A stretch of 32,832 nt of DNA from Comamonadaceae bacterium. GTDB taxonomy: Bacteria > Pseudomonadota > Gammaproteobacteria > Burkholderiales > Burkholderiaceae_C. The translations under genes were made by a program, and so were the position numbers. The notes under the pieces are model-generated. The model saw nothing but the letters and a program-made list of their open reading frames with translations. It searched no databases and was not told the origin of the DNA. The DNA lies in assembly GCA_947476285.1 (NCBI GenBank), contig CANJPU010000058.1:1-32832 (forward strand), given 5' to 3'. This document shows positions 15,493 to 23,229 of the stretch, in pieces. How positions within the stretch are numbered: the stretch's first letter is position 1; the number at the start of each line of letters is the position of its first letter.

Positions 15493-16536
15493 TCACCCCG
15501 CAATTCTCTCCCACACCCCATCCGCACCCAAGCTGCTCGCCAAGCCACCGAGTTCAAGCGCCCACTCGGTCTCGTTGCCCCACTCTTCGCGCCATGCCCA
15601 CAGGCGCCGGGTCCAGAGGTGCAAAGGATATTCCTGGGTGAAGCCCATGGCCCCGTGTATCTGATGCGAGAGCGATGCAATGGTGCGTGCCGCCATGCCG
15701 GCCTGAATTTTTAGGGCAGCGACTTCGGCGCCGTCGTGTGACACGTTGTGCGTCATCGCATCCAGGCAGGTTTGCAGCATGATGCCGCTGGCGGTGAGCT
15801 CGCCCGCCATCTGCGCCAGGTAGGACTGGATCATTTGAAACTGCGACAAGCTCTTGCCAAACTGCTTGCGGTCTGATGCGTAGCGAATCGCCAATTCCAG
15901 TGCGTGCTGCGCAGCGCCTTGCATGGCGGCGCTGCGGCAAAGCGCGCCGCGCTGGCGCACAGCGCTGGGGCCCCAGGCCGCTGCCACCTCATGCACGCTG
16001 TCCAGCGCCAGGGTGTCGGCAATGATCACATCAGCTGGCTCGCCAGCCAGGTTTGCCTGCTGGCGCAAACTCTCGGGCGAGAGCCGCGCAATCGCCACAT
16101 GATGACTCGCACCTTGCCCGAAGCTCAAAAGAATGCGGCTGCAATGCCGGCCCCACGGCACAAGCTGGCCCTTCAACTGCGCGGTGGCGCCACCCGCATG
16201 GTGCACGATGGCCTGCGCAGGAACGACCAGGCAACTCAAGATTTCAGAGGACTCGCTGGCAATGCCAGCGCCCAGTGCCAGCCAACGGGCCAGGGCTTCG
16301 CTGTCGGCAAAGGGCACCAGCGCACCGGCATAGACGATGGCCTGCAACACATCCGCCGTGTCGCTCAAGCCCAGCGCGCCTGCGTCAGCACCGGTCAGGC
16401 CCATGGCGATGAATTGGTTCCACGCGGCGCGATCGATGCCGCCCTCTTCGGCAGCCAGGGTGGTCTTTGGCGAGACCACATCGGCCAGCATGCGGGCGAC
16501 TGATTCGCGGATGATGTTGTCGGGTGTTTGCATCAT
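15493..16536 (-). CDS. Acyl-CoA dehydrogenase-like protein, likely second subunit
   Basis: This 347-residue protein has an acyl-CoA dehydrogenase fold, shorter than the usual 380. The C-terminal domain is clear: RYASDRKQFGKSLSQFQMIQ and QIHGAMGFTQEYPLHLW. The N-terminal and beta domains are weakly conserved. Two ATGs in a row (16536 and 16533) begin it, 7 bp after the stop of a full-length acyl-CoA dehydrogenase; longer in-frame starts would run into that gene. Two unequal acyl-CoA dehydrogenases in tandem typically form an alpha2-beta2 heterotetramer, as in steroid degradation. It would oxidise a CoA thioester made by the pathway. It is the last gene of the mutase operon. Confidence 0.83.
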   Translation of the reverse strand: MMQTPDNIIRESVARMLADVVSPKTTLAAEEGGIDRAAWNQFIAMGLTGADAGALGLSDTADVLQAIVYAGALVPFADSEALARWLALGAGIASESSEILSCLVVPAQAIVHHAGGATAQLKGQLVPWGRHCSRILLSFGQGASHHVAIARLSPESLRQQANLAGEPADVIIADTLALDSVHEVAAAWGPSAVRQRGALCRSAAMQGAAQHALELAIRYASDRKQFGKSLSQFQMIQSYLAQMAGELTASGIMLQTCLDAMTHNVSHDGAEVAALKIQAGMAARTIASLSHQIHGAMGFTQEYPLHLWTRRLWAWREEWGNETEWALELGGLASSLGADGVWERIAG

Positions 16537-16543
16537 GCTGAGA

Positions 16544-17695
16544 TCAAGCCAAACCCAAGCCGCGCGAGACGATGCCGCGCAGAATTTCATTGGTGCCGCC
16601 GCGCAAGGTGAATGCCGGCGAATGCAGCACTGCCTGCGCAAGCAGCTTCTCGAAAGTGTCCGTGCTGTCCATCGAAGGACGCGAGGGAAAGATACGGCGC
16701 GCAACTTCAACGACATCGCCCTCAAAGCGTGTGCCCAGGTCTTTGACCAATGCCGCCTCGGTGTTGGGCGAGCGTCCTTCCTGCATCAGGCCGGCGATGC
16801 CAAGCGACATGGAACGCAGGGCCCAGTAGCGCGAGATCAACTCGCCCAGGGCCACTCGCACGCTGCTATCAGGCGGCTGCGATTGGGCGCGCGCAATCAT
16901 CGCCATGAAGAGTGGAAAGCTGCTCATGAAGCGCTCGGGGCCACTGCGCTCGACGGCCAGGTCAGAGGTGATGACCTTCCAGCCTGCGCCCTCCTCACCC
17001 AGCACTCGGTCATGCGGCACCAATGCATCGTCAAAGATGACTTCGCTGAAATGCTGCTTGCCGGTCAGCAGGCGAATCGGGCGCACGGTGACGCCTTCGC
17101 AGGGCAGGCTCACGACCAGCATGGAAAGGCCATCGTGTTTCTTGCCGCCGTCCATGTCGCCGGTGCGGCACAGCACGACCAACAAGTCGGCATGGTGGGC
17201 GTGGCTGGACCAGATCTTGGAGCCATTGAGCCGCCAGCCGCCTTCGACACGCCTTGCGCGGGTCTTGACCGAGGCTAGGTCAGAGCCCACATCGGGTTCG
17301 CTGTAGCAGGCGGCCACCACACTCTCGCCGCGCGCGATGGGCGGCAGTAGATTGCGCTTCATCCACTCGGTGCCATGGGCCAACACGCTGGGGCCGAACT
17401 GGCGCTCAGCCAGCCAGTGCGCGGCCACCGGCGCGCCAACGGCAAGCAACTCTTCGACCACGATGAAGCGTTCGGCTTGCGAGCGCGCTTGGCCGCCATA
17501 GGCAGTTGGCCATGTCAGGCCCAGCCAGCCTTGCTGACCCAGCTTGCGCGAAAATTCCCTGTCGAATCCACGCACCCAACTATCGCACTGCGGCACCATG
17601 GCGCCGCTGCTGATCTCGTCGCGCAGAAATGCACGCACCTGTGATCGCAGACCAGGGAAGTGTCGGTCCGCCGATGTCGGTTTCAGTTGGAGCAT
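16544..17695 (-). CDS. Acyl-CoA dehydrogenase, larger subunit of a pair
   Basis: This is a 383-residue acyl-CoA dehydrogenase with FAD-binding and beta-domain signatures: ACYSEPDVGSDLASVKTRA and GSKIWSSHAHHADLLVVLCRT. It ends FTLRGGTNEILRGIVSRGLGL. The residue matching the medium-chain enzyme's catalytic E376 is glycine in RGGTN, usual for FadE-type heteromeric enzymes, where the base lies elsewhere. It reads with the 347-residue partner downstream (7 bp gap) and follows the glmL gene by 24 bp. It probably desaturates a branched or dicarboxylic acyl-CoA. Confidence 0.87.
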   Translation of the reverse strand: MLQLKPTSADRHFPGLRSQVRAFLRDEISSGAMVPQCDSWVRGFDREFSRKLGQQGWLGLTWPTAYGGQARSQAERFIVVEELLAVGAPVAAHWLAERQFGPSVLAHGTEWMKRNLLPPIARGESVVAACYSEPDVGSDLASVKTRARRVEGGWRLNGSKIWSSHAHHADLLVVLCRTGDMDGGKKHDGLSMLVVSLPCEGVTVRPIRLLTGKQHFSEVIFDDALVPHDRVLGEEGAGWKVITSDLAVERSGPERFMSSFPLFMAMIARAQSQPPDSSVRVALGELISRYWALRSMSLGIAGLMQEGRSPNTEAALVKDLGTRFEGDVVEVARRIFPSRPSMDSTDTFEKLLAQAVLHSPAFTLRGGTNEILRGIVSRGLGLA

Positions 17696-17719
17696 GGCCG
17701 CAAGACCTTTTGCACGAGC

Positions 17720-19153
17720 TCAGGCAGCGCTGTCAGCCAGCACAGGCGCTGGCGCCGCTTTCATGCCCACCAGATGCTGCTTCATGATGTGCACCGCAGC
17801 CGCTGGCGCGAGTGGCGCGATCAGACCCATGGCAAAGAGGATGTAGCGTGAATCGACCAGGCAGGCGGGCGCGCGCGGGCGCATCGAGATGGGCTTGGCC
17901 TCGTCGAATGCTGCCTTGCCCAGAATGCGGTGACCCAGATGTCCATAGGCAAACACACCGCCGGTGGCCACCACGGTTTCCACGGCGGTCAAATCCTTGC
18001 CATGCAGCACCTGTACCGGGCCTTCGGGGGTATAGATTGTCTCCACCGTGCCGGCGTGGCGCATCATGGCCAGCTCCACCGCAATGCCGGCCAGGCCCGC
18101 ATCGACTTCATGTTCCCACTCGTGCTGCGGCACGTAGTCGGTCTCACGGGCGAGCCGCTCGATGTGGCGGGTGCATTCGTCGGCACTGAACCCTGTGGGA
18201 AAGATGGATGCCAGTTGCTGCATGCCCGCATGCTCTGCGATGGTGGGCGCATTGATGCGCACACCCAGGTCGCCTTCAACGGTGCGCTTGGTGTAGGGCT
18301 CTGGAATGCCGCGCGGAATCATGCGCGGATTGGTGGGCATGCCGCGCGCAGCCGAATGCACATCGGTGGTGGCGCCGCCCACATCCACCACCACCAGCTC
18401 GCCCAGGCCCTGCTCGCCCGGCGCGCCTTCGGCCAGGATGCGCGCTGCCTCCAGCACCGCCATCGGCGTGGGCATGACGATCTGACCCACATAGGCCTGG
18501 GCCCGGTCGAGCCCCTTGGCATGGGTGATGCGCTCCATGAAGATGCGGCGAATTTCGGCGCGGGCCGGATCGACATTGATGCGGCCCAACTCGGGCAGTA
18601 CGTTCTCCACCACGGTTGCGGTGCAGCCGGCTGCCAGCAGGCTGGCCAGCGCCTCATCCGATACAGCCCTGTTGCCGCAGACCACAATGGGCGCGGGGGG
18701 TGCAAGCTGAGCCAGTGCGCGTGCATTGGAGAGCAGGGTCTTGCTGTCGCCACCATCGGTGCCGCCTGCCAGCATGATCATGTCCGGCGCGATCTGGGCG
18801 ATCTCGCGCAGATCAGACGATGTGAGCTGGTAGGAATAGACCTTGAGAATCTTGGCGCCCGCGCCCAGCGCCGCAAGGCGCGCGGCCTGCGCGGTGAGAT
18901 CGGGCACCAGGCCAATCGCCACCATGCGCAAACCGCCAGCGGCGCTTGAAGAAGCGACCTTGGTGCTCACGTCGCCCCGGCGTATGCCGCAGATGCGTTC
19001 AAGCCGGCGCAGCGCTTCGTCCAGACCGAAGTTGATGTCGGTAGCCACTGTGGTGGGCGCCTGCGCGACACCCAGCAAGAGCCCAGCCTGCGTGTCCAGG
19101 GCCACCACCTTGGTGTAGGTGCTGCCGAAATCGATGGCGAGTGTGACCGGCAT
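17720..19153 (-). CDS. glmL: Glutamate mutase L (MutL/GlmL) ASKHA-fold ATPase
   Basis: This 477-residue protein starts MPVTLAIDFGSTYTKVVALD, the phosphate-1 loop of the actin/hexokinase/Hsp70 ATPase fold. VVDVGGATTDVHS forms phosphate-2 and VVATGGVFAYG the adenosine motif. MutL proteins sit between or beside the S and E subunits of glutamate-mutase-type enzymes and are thought to act as chaperone or reactivase for the B12 enzyme. The ATG at 19153 was chosen because it begins exactly at the ATPase fold and lies 14 bp after the glmE stop; a longer frame runs back into glmE. Not to be confused with the mismatch repair MutL. Confidence 0.9.
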   Translation of the reverse strand: MPVTLAIDFGSTYTKVVALDTQAGLLLGVAQAPTTVATDINFGLDEALRRLERICGIRRGDVSTKVASSSAAGGLRMVAIGLVPDLTAQAARLAALGAGAKILKVYSYQLTSSDLREIAQIAPDMIMLAGGTDGGDSKTLLSNARALAQLAPPAPIVVCGNRAVSDEALASLLAAGCTATVVENVLPELGRINVDPARAEIRRIFMERITHAKGLDRAQAYVGQIVMPTPMAVLEAARILAEGAPGEQGLGELVVVDVGGATTDVHSAARGMPTNPRMIPRGIPEPYTKRTVEGDLGVRINAPTIAEHAGMQQLASIFPTGFSADECTRHIERLARETDYVPQHEWEHEVDAGLAGIAVELAMMRHAGTVETIYTPEGPVQVLHGKDLTAVETVVATGGVFAYGHLGHRILGKAAFDEAKPISMRPRAPACLVDSRYILFAMGLIAPLAPAAAVHIMKQHLVGMKAAPAPVLADSAA

Positions 19154-19167
19154 CGATGCGGCGCGGC

Positions 19168-20625
19168 TCAGTGATAGGCCGGCTGCGACACCGGGACCGA
19201 GGGACGACTCATGCTGAACACATCGTCCACCACCATCTGGTAGTCCATGGGGCGGTTCTCGAAGCGGGCGCGCTCTTCGACCTGCTTGCGGTGGTACTCG
19301 GCAATTTCCTTGGGCAGTGGCACGTTGCCCCAATTGAGCATGCGCACAGCCCCCAGGCGATCGCGCACCGGCATCAGTTTGCCGGCGTTCCAGCGGCTGG
19401 GCGAGAAGGGTACGTCAATCACACCTGCGGCAAAGGCCTTCACCGCACCTTGCGCGATGTCACCATCGCCCAGGTCCAGGGTGCGGTCCAGGATGGCCCG
19501 CACTTCGGCGCGCAGGATTTCCATCTCCTGGCGCAGCATCGGGCCTTCCTCCATGCGCTGGCCACGCAGCATGTTGAGCGTCTCGCGGGTGGCGCGGCAG
19601 CCGGCGGCGTTGGCCTCTTTGGTGGGAATACCGAAAGCCTCGTGCAGAGACTTGACGATCACCTGCGATGCGCCTGCCAGTGCGGCTGCGGTCGTGCCCA
19701 GTGAGCACAATGCATAGGCATGCGATTCGTTGTGCGGGAAATCGCCCATCCAGTGCGAGCCGGCGGTGTAGACCTTGACGTGGGTCAGGCCGTGGCGGTC
19801 AAGGTACTCGCGGGCCAGCTCGGCCATGACGCGCAGTGCGGCCACGTCCTGCACCAGATTGCCCAGCATGCCGTAGCCCAGCACCACCTGGCGCACGCCC
19901 TGAGTGGCGGCCAGGATGGCGTCGATGATGGAGGTGGTCAATGCAATGGCCGGTGGCACCAGTGTGCCGGTCAGCGTGGCGGGGAATTCCTTGACGATGG
20001 GTGCGCCATTGGCCTCATACACCGAGACCAGGCGGTCTTCGTACTGATAGTGTTCGATCAAGGTTTCGATCGGGCAGTCTTTTTCGTACGAGACATTCTG
20101 CAATGCGCCGGTCAGGATGTAGCTGTAGCCGGCGGCCAGGAAAATCTCACGCGGAAGGCGCGAATCGCTGGAGGCCATGCGGGCGCTGGAAGGCACGTTC
20201 ACCGCCTCCACGATGCGGCGCATCTCCTTGACGCCATGGGCCACCAGGGGCGTACCGCAGATCAGGGAGCGGCCAGCGGCACGGCTTTCTTCAAGACCCT
20301 TCTCGGCCAGGTCGTAGCGCAACTGCCGGCTGTAGGCATCGGCTTCGGTCGACAGGATGTCGGCTCCGCCGTGCTTTTCGATGTATTGCAAGGTCTCGAT
20401 CTGGTCTTCGATCAGGGTGTCGCCGTGACGAGGCTGCAAGAGGATGCGACCTTCTTCGCGGGCCTTCTCGAACACTTTGTACGCCTTGCATGAATCGGGC
20501 AGATTGCGATGGAAAGCGAATGCCTCTTCAATGTCGATCGTGGCGCCCACAGGCCACTTGGCCAGCACCGCTTTGCGGGTCTCGGCAAACCTCGCGTCGT
20601 CCCAGCGTTCATTGCGCAGTTTCAT
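19168..20625 (-). CDS. glmE: GlmE-type catalytic subunit of a B12-dependent carbon-skeleton mutase
   Basis: This 485-residue TIM-barrel subunit matches glutamate (methylaspartate) mutase E over its full length. R66 (LLQPRHG), R100 (AYSRQLRYD) and R149 (SSARM) coincide in number with the three arginines that bind the substrate carboxylates in the Clostridium cochlearium enzyme. K325 and E329 (VKSLHEA) match the cofactor-contacting K326 and E330. The E171 and Y177 positions, which contact the substrate amino side, are L171 and N177, while the Tyr matching Y181 is kept as Y180. Glutamate may therefore not be the substrate (compared from memory). A TTG lies one codon upstream, but the ATG at 20625 has GGAGGT about 6 bases before it. 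It overlaps the glmS end by 17 bp. Confidence 0.9.
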   Translation of the reverse strand: MKLRNERWDDARFAETRKAVLAKWPVGATIDIEEAFAFHRNLPDSCKAYKVFEKAREEGRILLQPRHGDTLIEDQIETLQYIEKHGGADILSTEADAYSRQLRYDLAEKGLEESRAAGRSLICGTPLVAHGVKEMRRIVEAVNVPSSARMASSDSRLPREIFLAAGYSYILTGALQNVSYEKDCPIETLIEHYQYEDRLVSVYEANGAPIVKEFPATLTGTLVPPAIALTTSIIDAILAATQGVRQVVLGYGMLGNLVQDVAALRVMAELAREYLDRHGLTHVKVYTAGSHWMGDFPHNESHAYALCSLGTTAAALAGASQVIVKSLHEAFGIPTKEANAAGCRATRETLNMLRGQRMEEGPMLRQEMEILRAEVRAILDRTLDLGDGDIAQGAVKAFAAGVIDVPFSPSRWNAGKLMPVRDRLGAVRMLNWGNVPLPKEIAEYHRKQVEERARFENRPMDYQMVVDDVFSMSRPSVPVSQPAYH

Positions 20626-21067
20626 CAAACACCTCCAGGGCTTTGGGGGAAAGAATTTCCTTCACATCGCGAATGGCAGTCTCGGTCGATGTGCCGGGCG
20701 GATAGACCTTGTCGTAGCCCATGGCCTTGAACTTGGCCTCGGTCTCGTCCCATGATTGCTTGCCGATCACCAAGTTGCCGCCCACCAGCAGGGGGATATC
20801 GCCTATGCCGGCTTCCACGCACTTTTCGCGCAGGCCGCGGCAATCGAGCTCACCGTGACCGTAGATGGAAGAAATGAGGATAGCGTCGGCGGCTGTCTCC
20901 ACCGCAGCCTTCACGAACTCATCGTGCGAGACCATGATGCCCAGGTTGACCACGCGAAAGCCTTGCTGGCTGAATGCAAAATCAAGAATCTTGGTGCCGA
21001 TGATGTGCACATCGGAGCCGATGACTCCGAGTATCAAGGTCATTGGCTGACCGTCTTTTCGTTTCAT
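20609..21067 (-). CDS. glmS: GlmS-type cobalamin-binding subunit of the mutase
   Basis: This 152-residue Rossmann-like B12-binding protein has the base-off/His-on signature D19-V-H21-I-I-G24 ([11 protein letters not shown]), with H21 as the cobalt ligand. [23 protein letters not shown] and [10 protein letters not shown] follow as in clostridial GlmS. It pairs with GlmE to form the active mutase that swaps a hydrogen and a carbon-bearing group through adenosylcobalamin radicals. The ATG at 21067 has AGGAG about 8 bases upstream. It is the first gene of the operon glmS-glmE-glmL-ACAD-ACAD, driven by the promoter at 21131-21160. It is unrelated to glucosamine-6-phosphate synthase GlmS. Confidence 0.9.
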   Translation of the reverse strand: MKRKDGQPMTLILGVIGSDVHIIGTKILDFAFSQQGFRVVNLGIMVSHDEFVKAAVETAADAILISSIYGHGELDCRGLREKCVEAGIGDIPLLVGGNLVIGKQSWDETEAKFKAMGYDKVYPPGTSTETAIRDVKEILSPKALEVFDETAQ

Positions 21068-21086
21068 GCGTGTCTCCTGACTTGGA

Positions 21087-21115
21087 ATGTGCCGTTCTTC
21101 ATACAGAACGGACAT
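21087..21115. promoter_or_regulatory. Operator-like palindrome in the glmS leader (candidate IclR site)
   Basis: CCGTTCT (21092-21098) and AGAACGG (21105-21111) form a perfect 7-bp inverted repeat with a 6-bp centre, extended by ATGT (21087-21090) and ACAT (21112-21115) with one unpaired G. It lies just downstream of the -10 of the glmS promoter, where a repressor would block transcription. On the minus strand the core GTTCnnnATGAAGAAnGG is repeated at 23089-23071 next to the Bug promoter. GTTC/GAAC half-sites occur in operators of some IclR proteins. The iclR gene is the next gene upstream. Confidence 0.6.
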
Positions 21116-21130
21116 ACTCTGAATGGAACG

Positions 21131-21160
21131 ATGATACGCGCGGCGCGACCACCATGTCAA
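21131..21160 (-). promoter_or_regulatory. Sigma-70-type promoter for the mutase operon
   Basis: On the minus strand TTGACA (21160-21155) and TATCAT (21136-21131) are separated by 18 bp. The -35 is perfect and the -10 differs from TATAAT at one position. The predicted start lies near 21123, giving a leader of about 55 bases to the glmS ATG. This is too short for a cobalamin riboswitch. Confidence 0.65.
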
Positions 21161-21193
21161 ACGTGGGCACCCGAATTGGAAATGCCCCTTGCA

Positions 21194-21967
21194 TCAGCCA
21201 ACCCAGCGCTGCTGCACCCCACCTATCAATGCCGTGATGGTGTCGGCGACTTCGCGCAGGCGCTTGCCCTTGCGCTTGAGTTCTGCGGGCGGGAGCTGGG
21301 TGGGAAGCCCGAAGGTCAAGAGCATCAAGCGCACCGCGCCACTGCTGTCAAAGATGGGCGCCGCCACTGCATTGGCGCCGGCCTGGTATTCCTCACGCGC
21401 CTCGCCATACCCCACCTTGCGGGTGTGGGCGAGCTGTTCGAGGTAGTCGGCCGCCTTTGTGACGGAAGTCTTGGTGCGTTTGGGCAGGCCGACACGCTCG
21501 ATGGTTTCGAGCACAAAAGCCGTGGACTGCCAGGCCAGATAGGCCTTGCCCAAGGCGCCGCCGGTCAGGGGAAAGCGATCACCGATGGAGACTGTGACAC
21601 GGATGCCGCCCGCCATGTCCGAGCCGTCCAGGATGAGGAGCTCGCGGTTGGAATACGCAGCCGCGACAAAGCAGCCGAGCCCGAATTCACGCGCCACCGC
21701 ATCGACGTATGGGCGGGCCAGCAGCGTGAGCGGGCCACGCACAGCCTGCGCCAACTCGACCAGCGCCGCGCCCAGTTGGTAGCGCTTGCTGTCTCCGTCC
21801 TCTGCCAGCAGGCTCTCGGAGACCAGCGTGGCAATGATGCCGTGCGCTGTGGATTTGTTCAGACCCATCTGACGCGCGATCTCGCTCACGCCCAGTGGCC
21901 TGCCGCTGGTTTGCAGCAGACGCATGATCTTGATGGCCGCTGCCACCGCCGGTGTCGGGGTGCTCAT
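21194..21967 (-). CDS. IclR-family transcriptional regulator
   Basis: This 257-residue protein has an N-terminal winged helix-turn-helix (residues about 6-65, with GVSEIARQMGLNKSTAHGII) and a C-terminal IclR effector domain (from about 80, with PLTGGALGKAYLAW and VGYGEAREEY). IclR proteins bind small carboxylates or aromatics and act as repressors or activators of adjacent catabolic genes. It lies between the mutase operon (127 bp downstream) and a Bug receptor gene (63 bp upstream), all on the same strand. Both neighbours carry a matching operator-like motif at their promoters. It likely controls them, with a pathway acid as effector. Confidence 0.9.
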   Translation of the reverse strand: MSTPTPAVAAAIKIMRLLQTSGRPLGVSEIARQMGLNKSTAHGIIATLVSESLLAEDGDSKRYQLGAALVELAQAVRGPLTLLARPYVDAVAREFGLGCFVAAAYSNRELLILDGSDMAGGIRVTVSIGDRFPLTGGALGKAYLAWQSTAFVLETIERVGLPKRTKTSVTKAADYLEQLAHTRKVGYGEAREEYQAGANAVAAPIFDSSGAVRLMLLTFGLPTQLPPAELKRKGKRLREVADTITALIGGVQQRWVG

Positions 21968-22030
21968 AGGCTTGTGTTCTTCTTCATGCGGCGATTATCC
22001 GCAGGTGCGCGCCCTGCGCGCGGGGCCGCA

Positions 22031-23002
22031 TCAGTCGAGCTTGGCACCGCTGATGGCCACCACCTTGGCCCACTTCTGCCCTTCGGCTTCGAACCCTGCG
22101 GTGAACTCTGCGTTGTTGACCACCCGCGCTTCCAGCCCTTTGGCCAGCATGGACTCGCCCATGGCCTTGGTGCTGGCGATCTCGGCTGCGGTGGTGGCGA
22201 TCTTGCGCACGATGTCGTCGGGCGTTCCGGCCGGCGCAAGAATGGCGTTCCAGGCCACCACATCGAAGCCCTTGAGGCCCGCCTCATCAACCGTGGGAAC
22301 ATCGGGCATGGCCTGGGCACGGTGCAGGCCCGAGACGGCAATTGCCTTGAGCTTGCCGGCCTGAATCAGGCCTGCCGCTGTGGAGATGGCGGTGAATGTC
22401 ATGAAGACCTGCCCGCTGGCGGTATCGGTGATGGCTTGCGCGCCGCCTTTGTAAGGCACATGGAGCATCTCCAGCCCCGCCATGGAGGTCAGCAAGGCCG
22501 GCGCCAGATGGGTGATGCTGCCGTTGCCGCCTGAAGAATATGAAAGCTTGCCGGGCCGCGCCTTCACGTAGGCGATCAGCTCGGCCAGGTTGTTCACCGG
22601 CGCGCTGGCCGGCACCACGAAGATGCTGCGCGTGTCACTGACCCGCACCACCGGTTTGAAATCCTTCACAGGATCAAAAGGCAGCTTCTTGTATAGGGCG
22701 CCATTGACCAGGTGAGGCGAGGCGGTAAACAACAGCGTGTAGCCATCTGGGGCGGCGCGGGCCACGGCCTCTGTGCCAATGATGCCGTTGGCACCTACCC
22801 GGTTGTCCACCGTAACACCCACCTTCCACTCCTGCGACAGCCGCTCGCAAATGAGGCGCGCGCACGTGTCCACCCCGGTGCCCGCGCTGTAGGGCGTGAT
22901 CATGGTGATGTTTCGCGTGGGGTAAGTGCTGCTCTGGGCGAACACGCTGGCCGGCACGAGGGCAGCTGCCCCGGACGCTTGCAATAGGGTGCGACGTTTC
23001 AT
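22031..23002 (-). CDS. Bug/TctC-family periplasmic receptor next to iclR
   Basis: This 323-residue receptor has an export signal MKRRTLLQASGAAALVPASVFA that is twin-arginine-like, with a likely cut before QSS. The first ligand loop is TPYSAGTGVDTCAR, and VTVDNRVGANGIIG and MPDVPTVDEAGLKG are family signatures. Loss of the usual GGG in the first loop suggests a ligand different from that of the receptor at 5712. GGAG is present about 11 bases upstream of the ATG. It has its own strong promoter at 23090-23119 and a motif shared with the glmS promoter, so it is probably co-regulated with the mutase operon and may bind that pathway's dicarboxylate. Confidence 0.9.
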   Translation of the reverse strand: MKRRTLLQASGAAALVPASVFAQSSTYPTRNITMITPYSAGTGVDTCARLICERLSQEWKVGVTVDNRVGANGIIGTEAVARAAPDGYTLLFTASPHLVNGALYKKLPFDPVKDFKPVVRVSDTRSIFVVPASAPVNNLAELIAYVKARPGKLSYSSGGNGSITHLAPALLTSMAGLEMLHVPYKGGAQAITDTASGQVFMTFTAISTAAGLIQAGKLKAIAVSGLHRAQAMPDVPTVDEAGLKGFDVVAWNAILAPAGTPDDIVRKIATTAAEIASTKAMGESMLAKGLEARVVNNAEFTAGFEAEGQKWAKVVAISGAKLD

Positions 23003-23070
23003 TGCGGGTTGTCTCCAGGGCGCGGGGTTGAGGTTGACGGCCGCAATTGTGTCGGCCTACAGGAAGAACG

Positions 23071-23089
23071 CCCTTTCTTCATGGCGAAC
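23071..23089 (-). promoter_or_regulatory. Second copy of the candidate IclR operator motif
   Basis: On the minus strand the site reads GTTCGCCATGAAGAAAGGG. It matches the glmS site (GTTCTGTATGAAGAACGG) at 14 of 18 positions, including GTTC and the 8-mer ATGAAGAA. Its first base directly abuts the -10 TAATAT of the Bug promoter, the same relative placement downstream of the promoter as at glmS. Confidence 0.5.
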
Positions 23090-23119
23090 ATATTAGGTCG
23101 CGCATTTTGCGCTTGTCAA
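23090..23119 (-). promoter_or_regulatory. Strong sigma-70-type promoter for the Bug gene
   Basis: On the minus strand TTGACA (23119-23114) and TAATAT (23095-23090) are 18 bp apart, the same spacing as the glmS promoter. The spacer holds a GCGCAAAATGCGC inverted repeat. The leader to the ATG at 23002 is about 80 bases. The remaining 227-bp gap to the thiolase stop (23230) shows no other gene. Confidence 0.6.
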
Positions 23120-23229
23120 TCTGCTCAACCCTTGGTCGGGCGGAGATTGGAAGCAGGCTTTGATCTTGCGCAAGAAGGGCATGCCGCAGCCACGGGCGAT
23201 GCCCGCGGTGACAAGCAGACCTTGTTGGC

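Noticed and set aside
17930..18949. A 339-codon plus-strand frame rich in His and Gly
   Set aside because: It mirrors the glmL gene on the other strand; its composition is that of an antisense read.
21068..21193. A cobalamin riboswitch upstream of the B12 mutase genes
   Set aside because: The predicted leader is only about 55 bases and the whole gap 126 bp. I see no B12-box-like sequence; the structured part is a short palindrome better explained as an operator.
21980..21987. A third ATGAAGAA copy just upstream of iclR
   Set aside because: It lies about 13 bases before the ATG in a purine-rich stretch that can serve as ribosome binding site, and it lacks the GTTC half-site; evidence is too weak to call an operator.
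20756..22534. A 592-codon open frame on the plus strand
   Set aside because: It is antisense to glmS, iclR and the Bug gene and shows no family features; it follows from the codon bias of GC-rich genes on the other strand.
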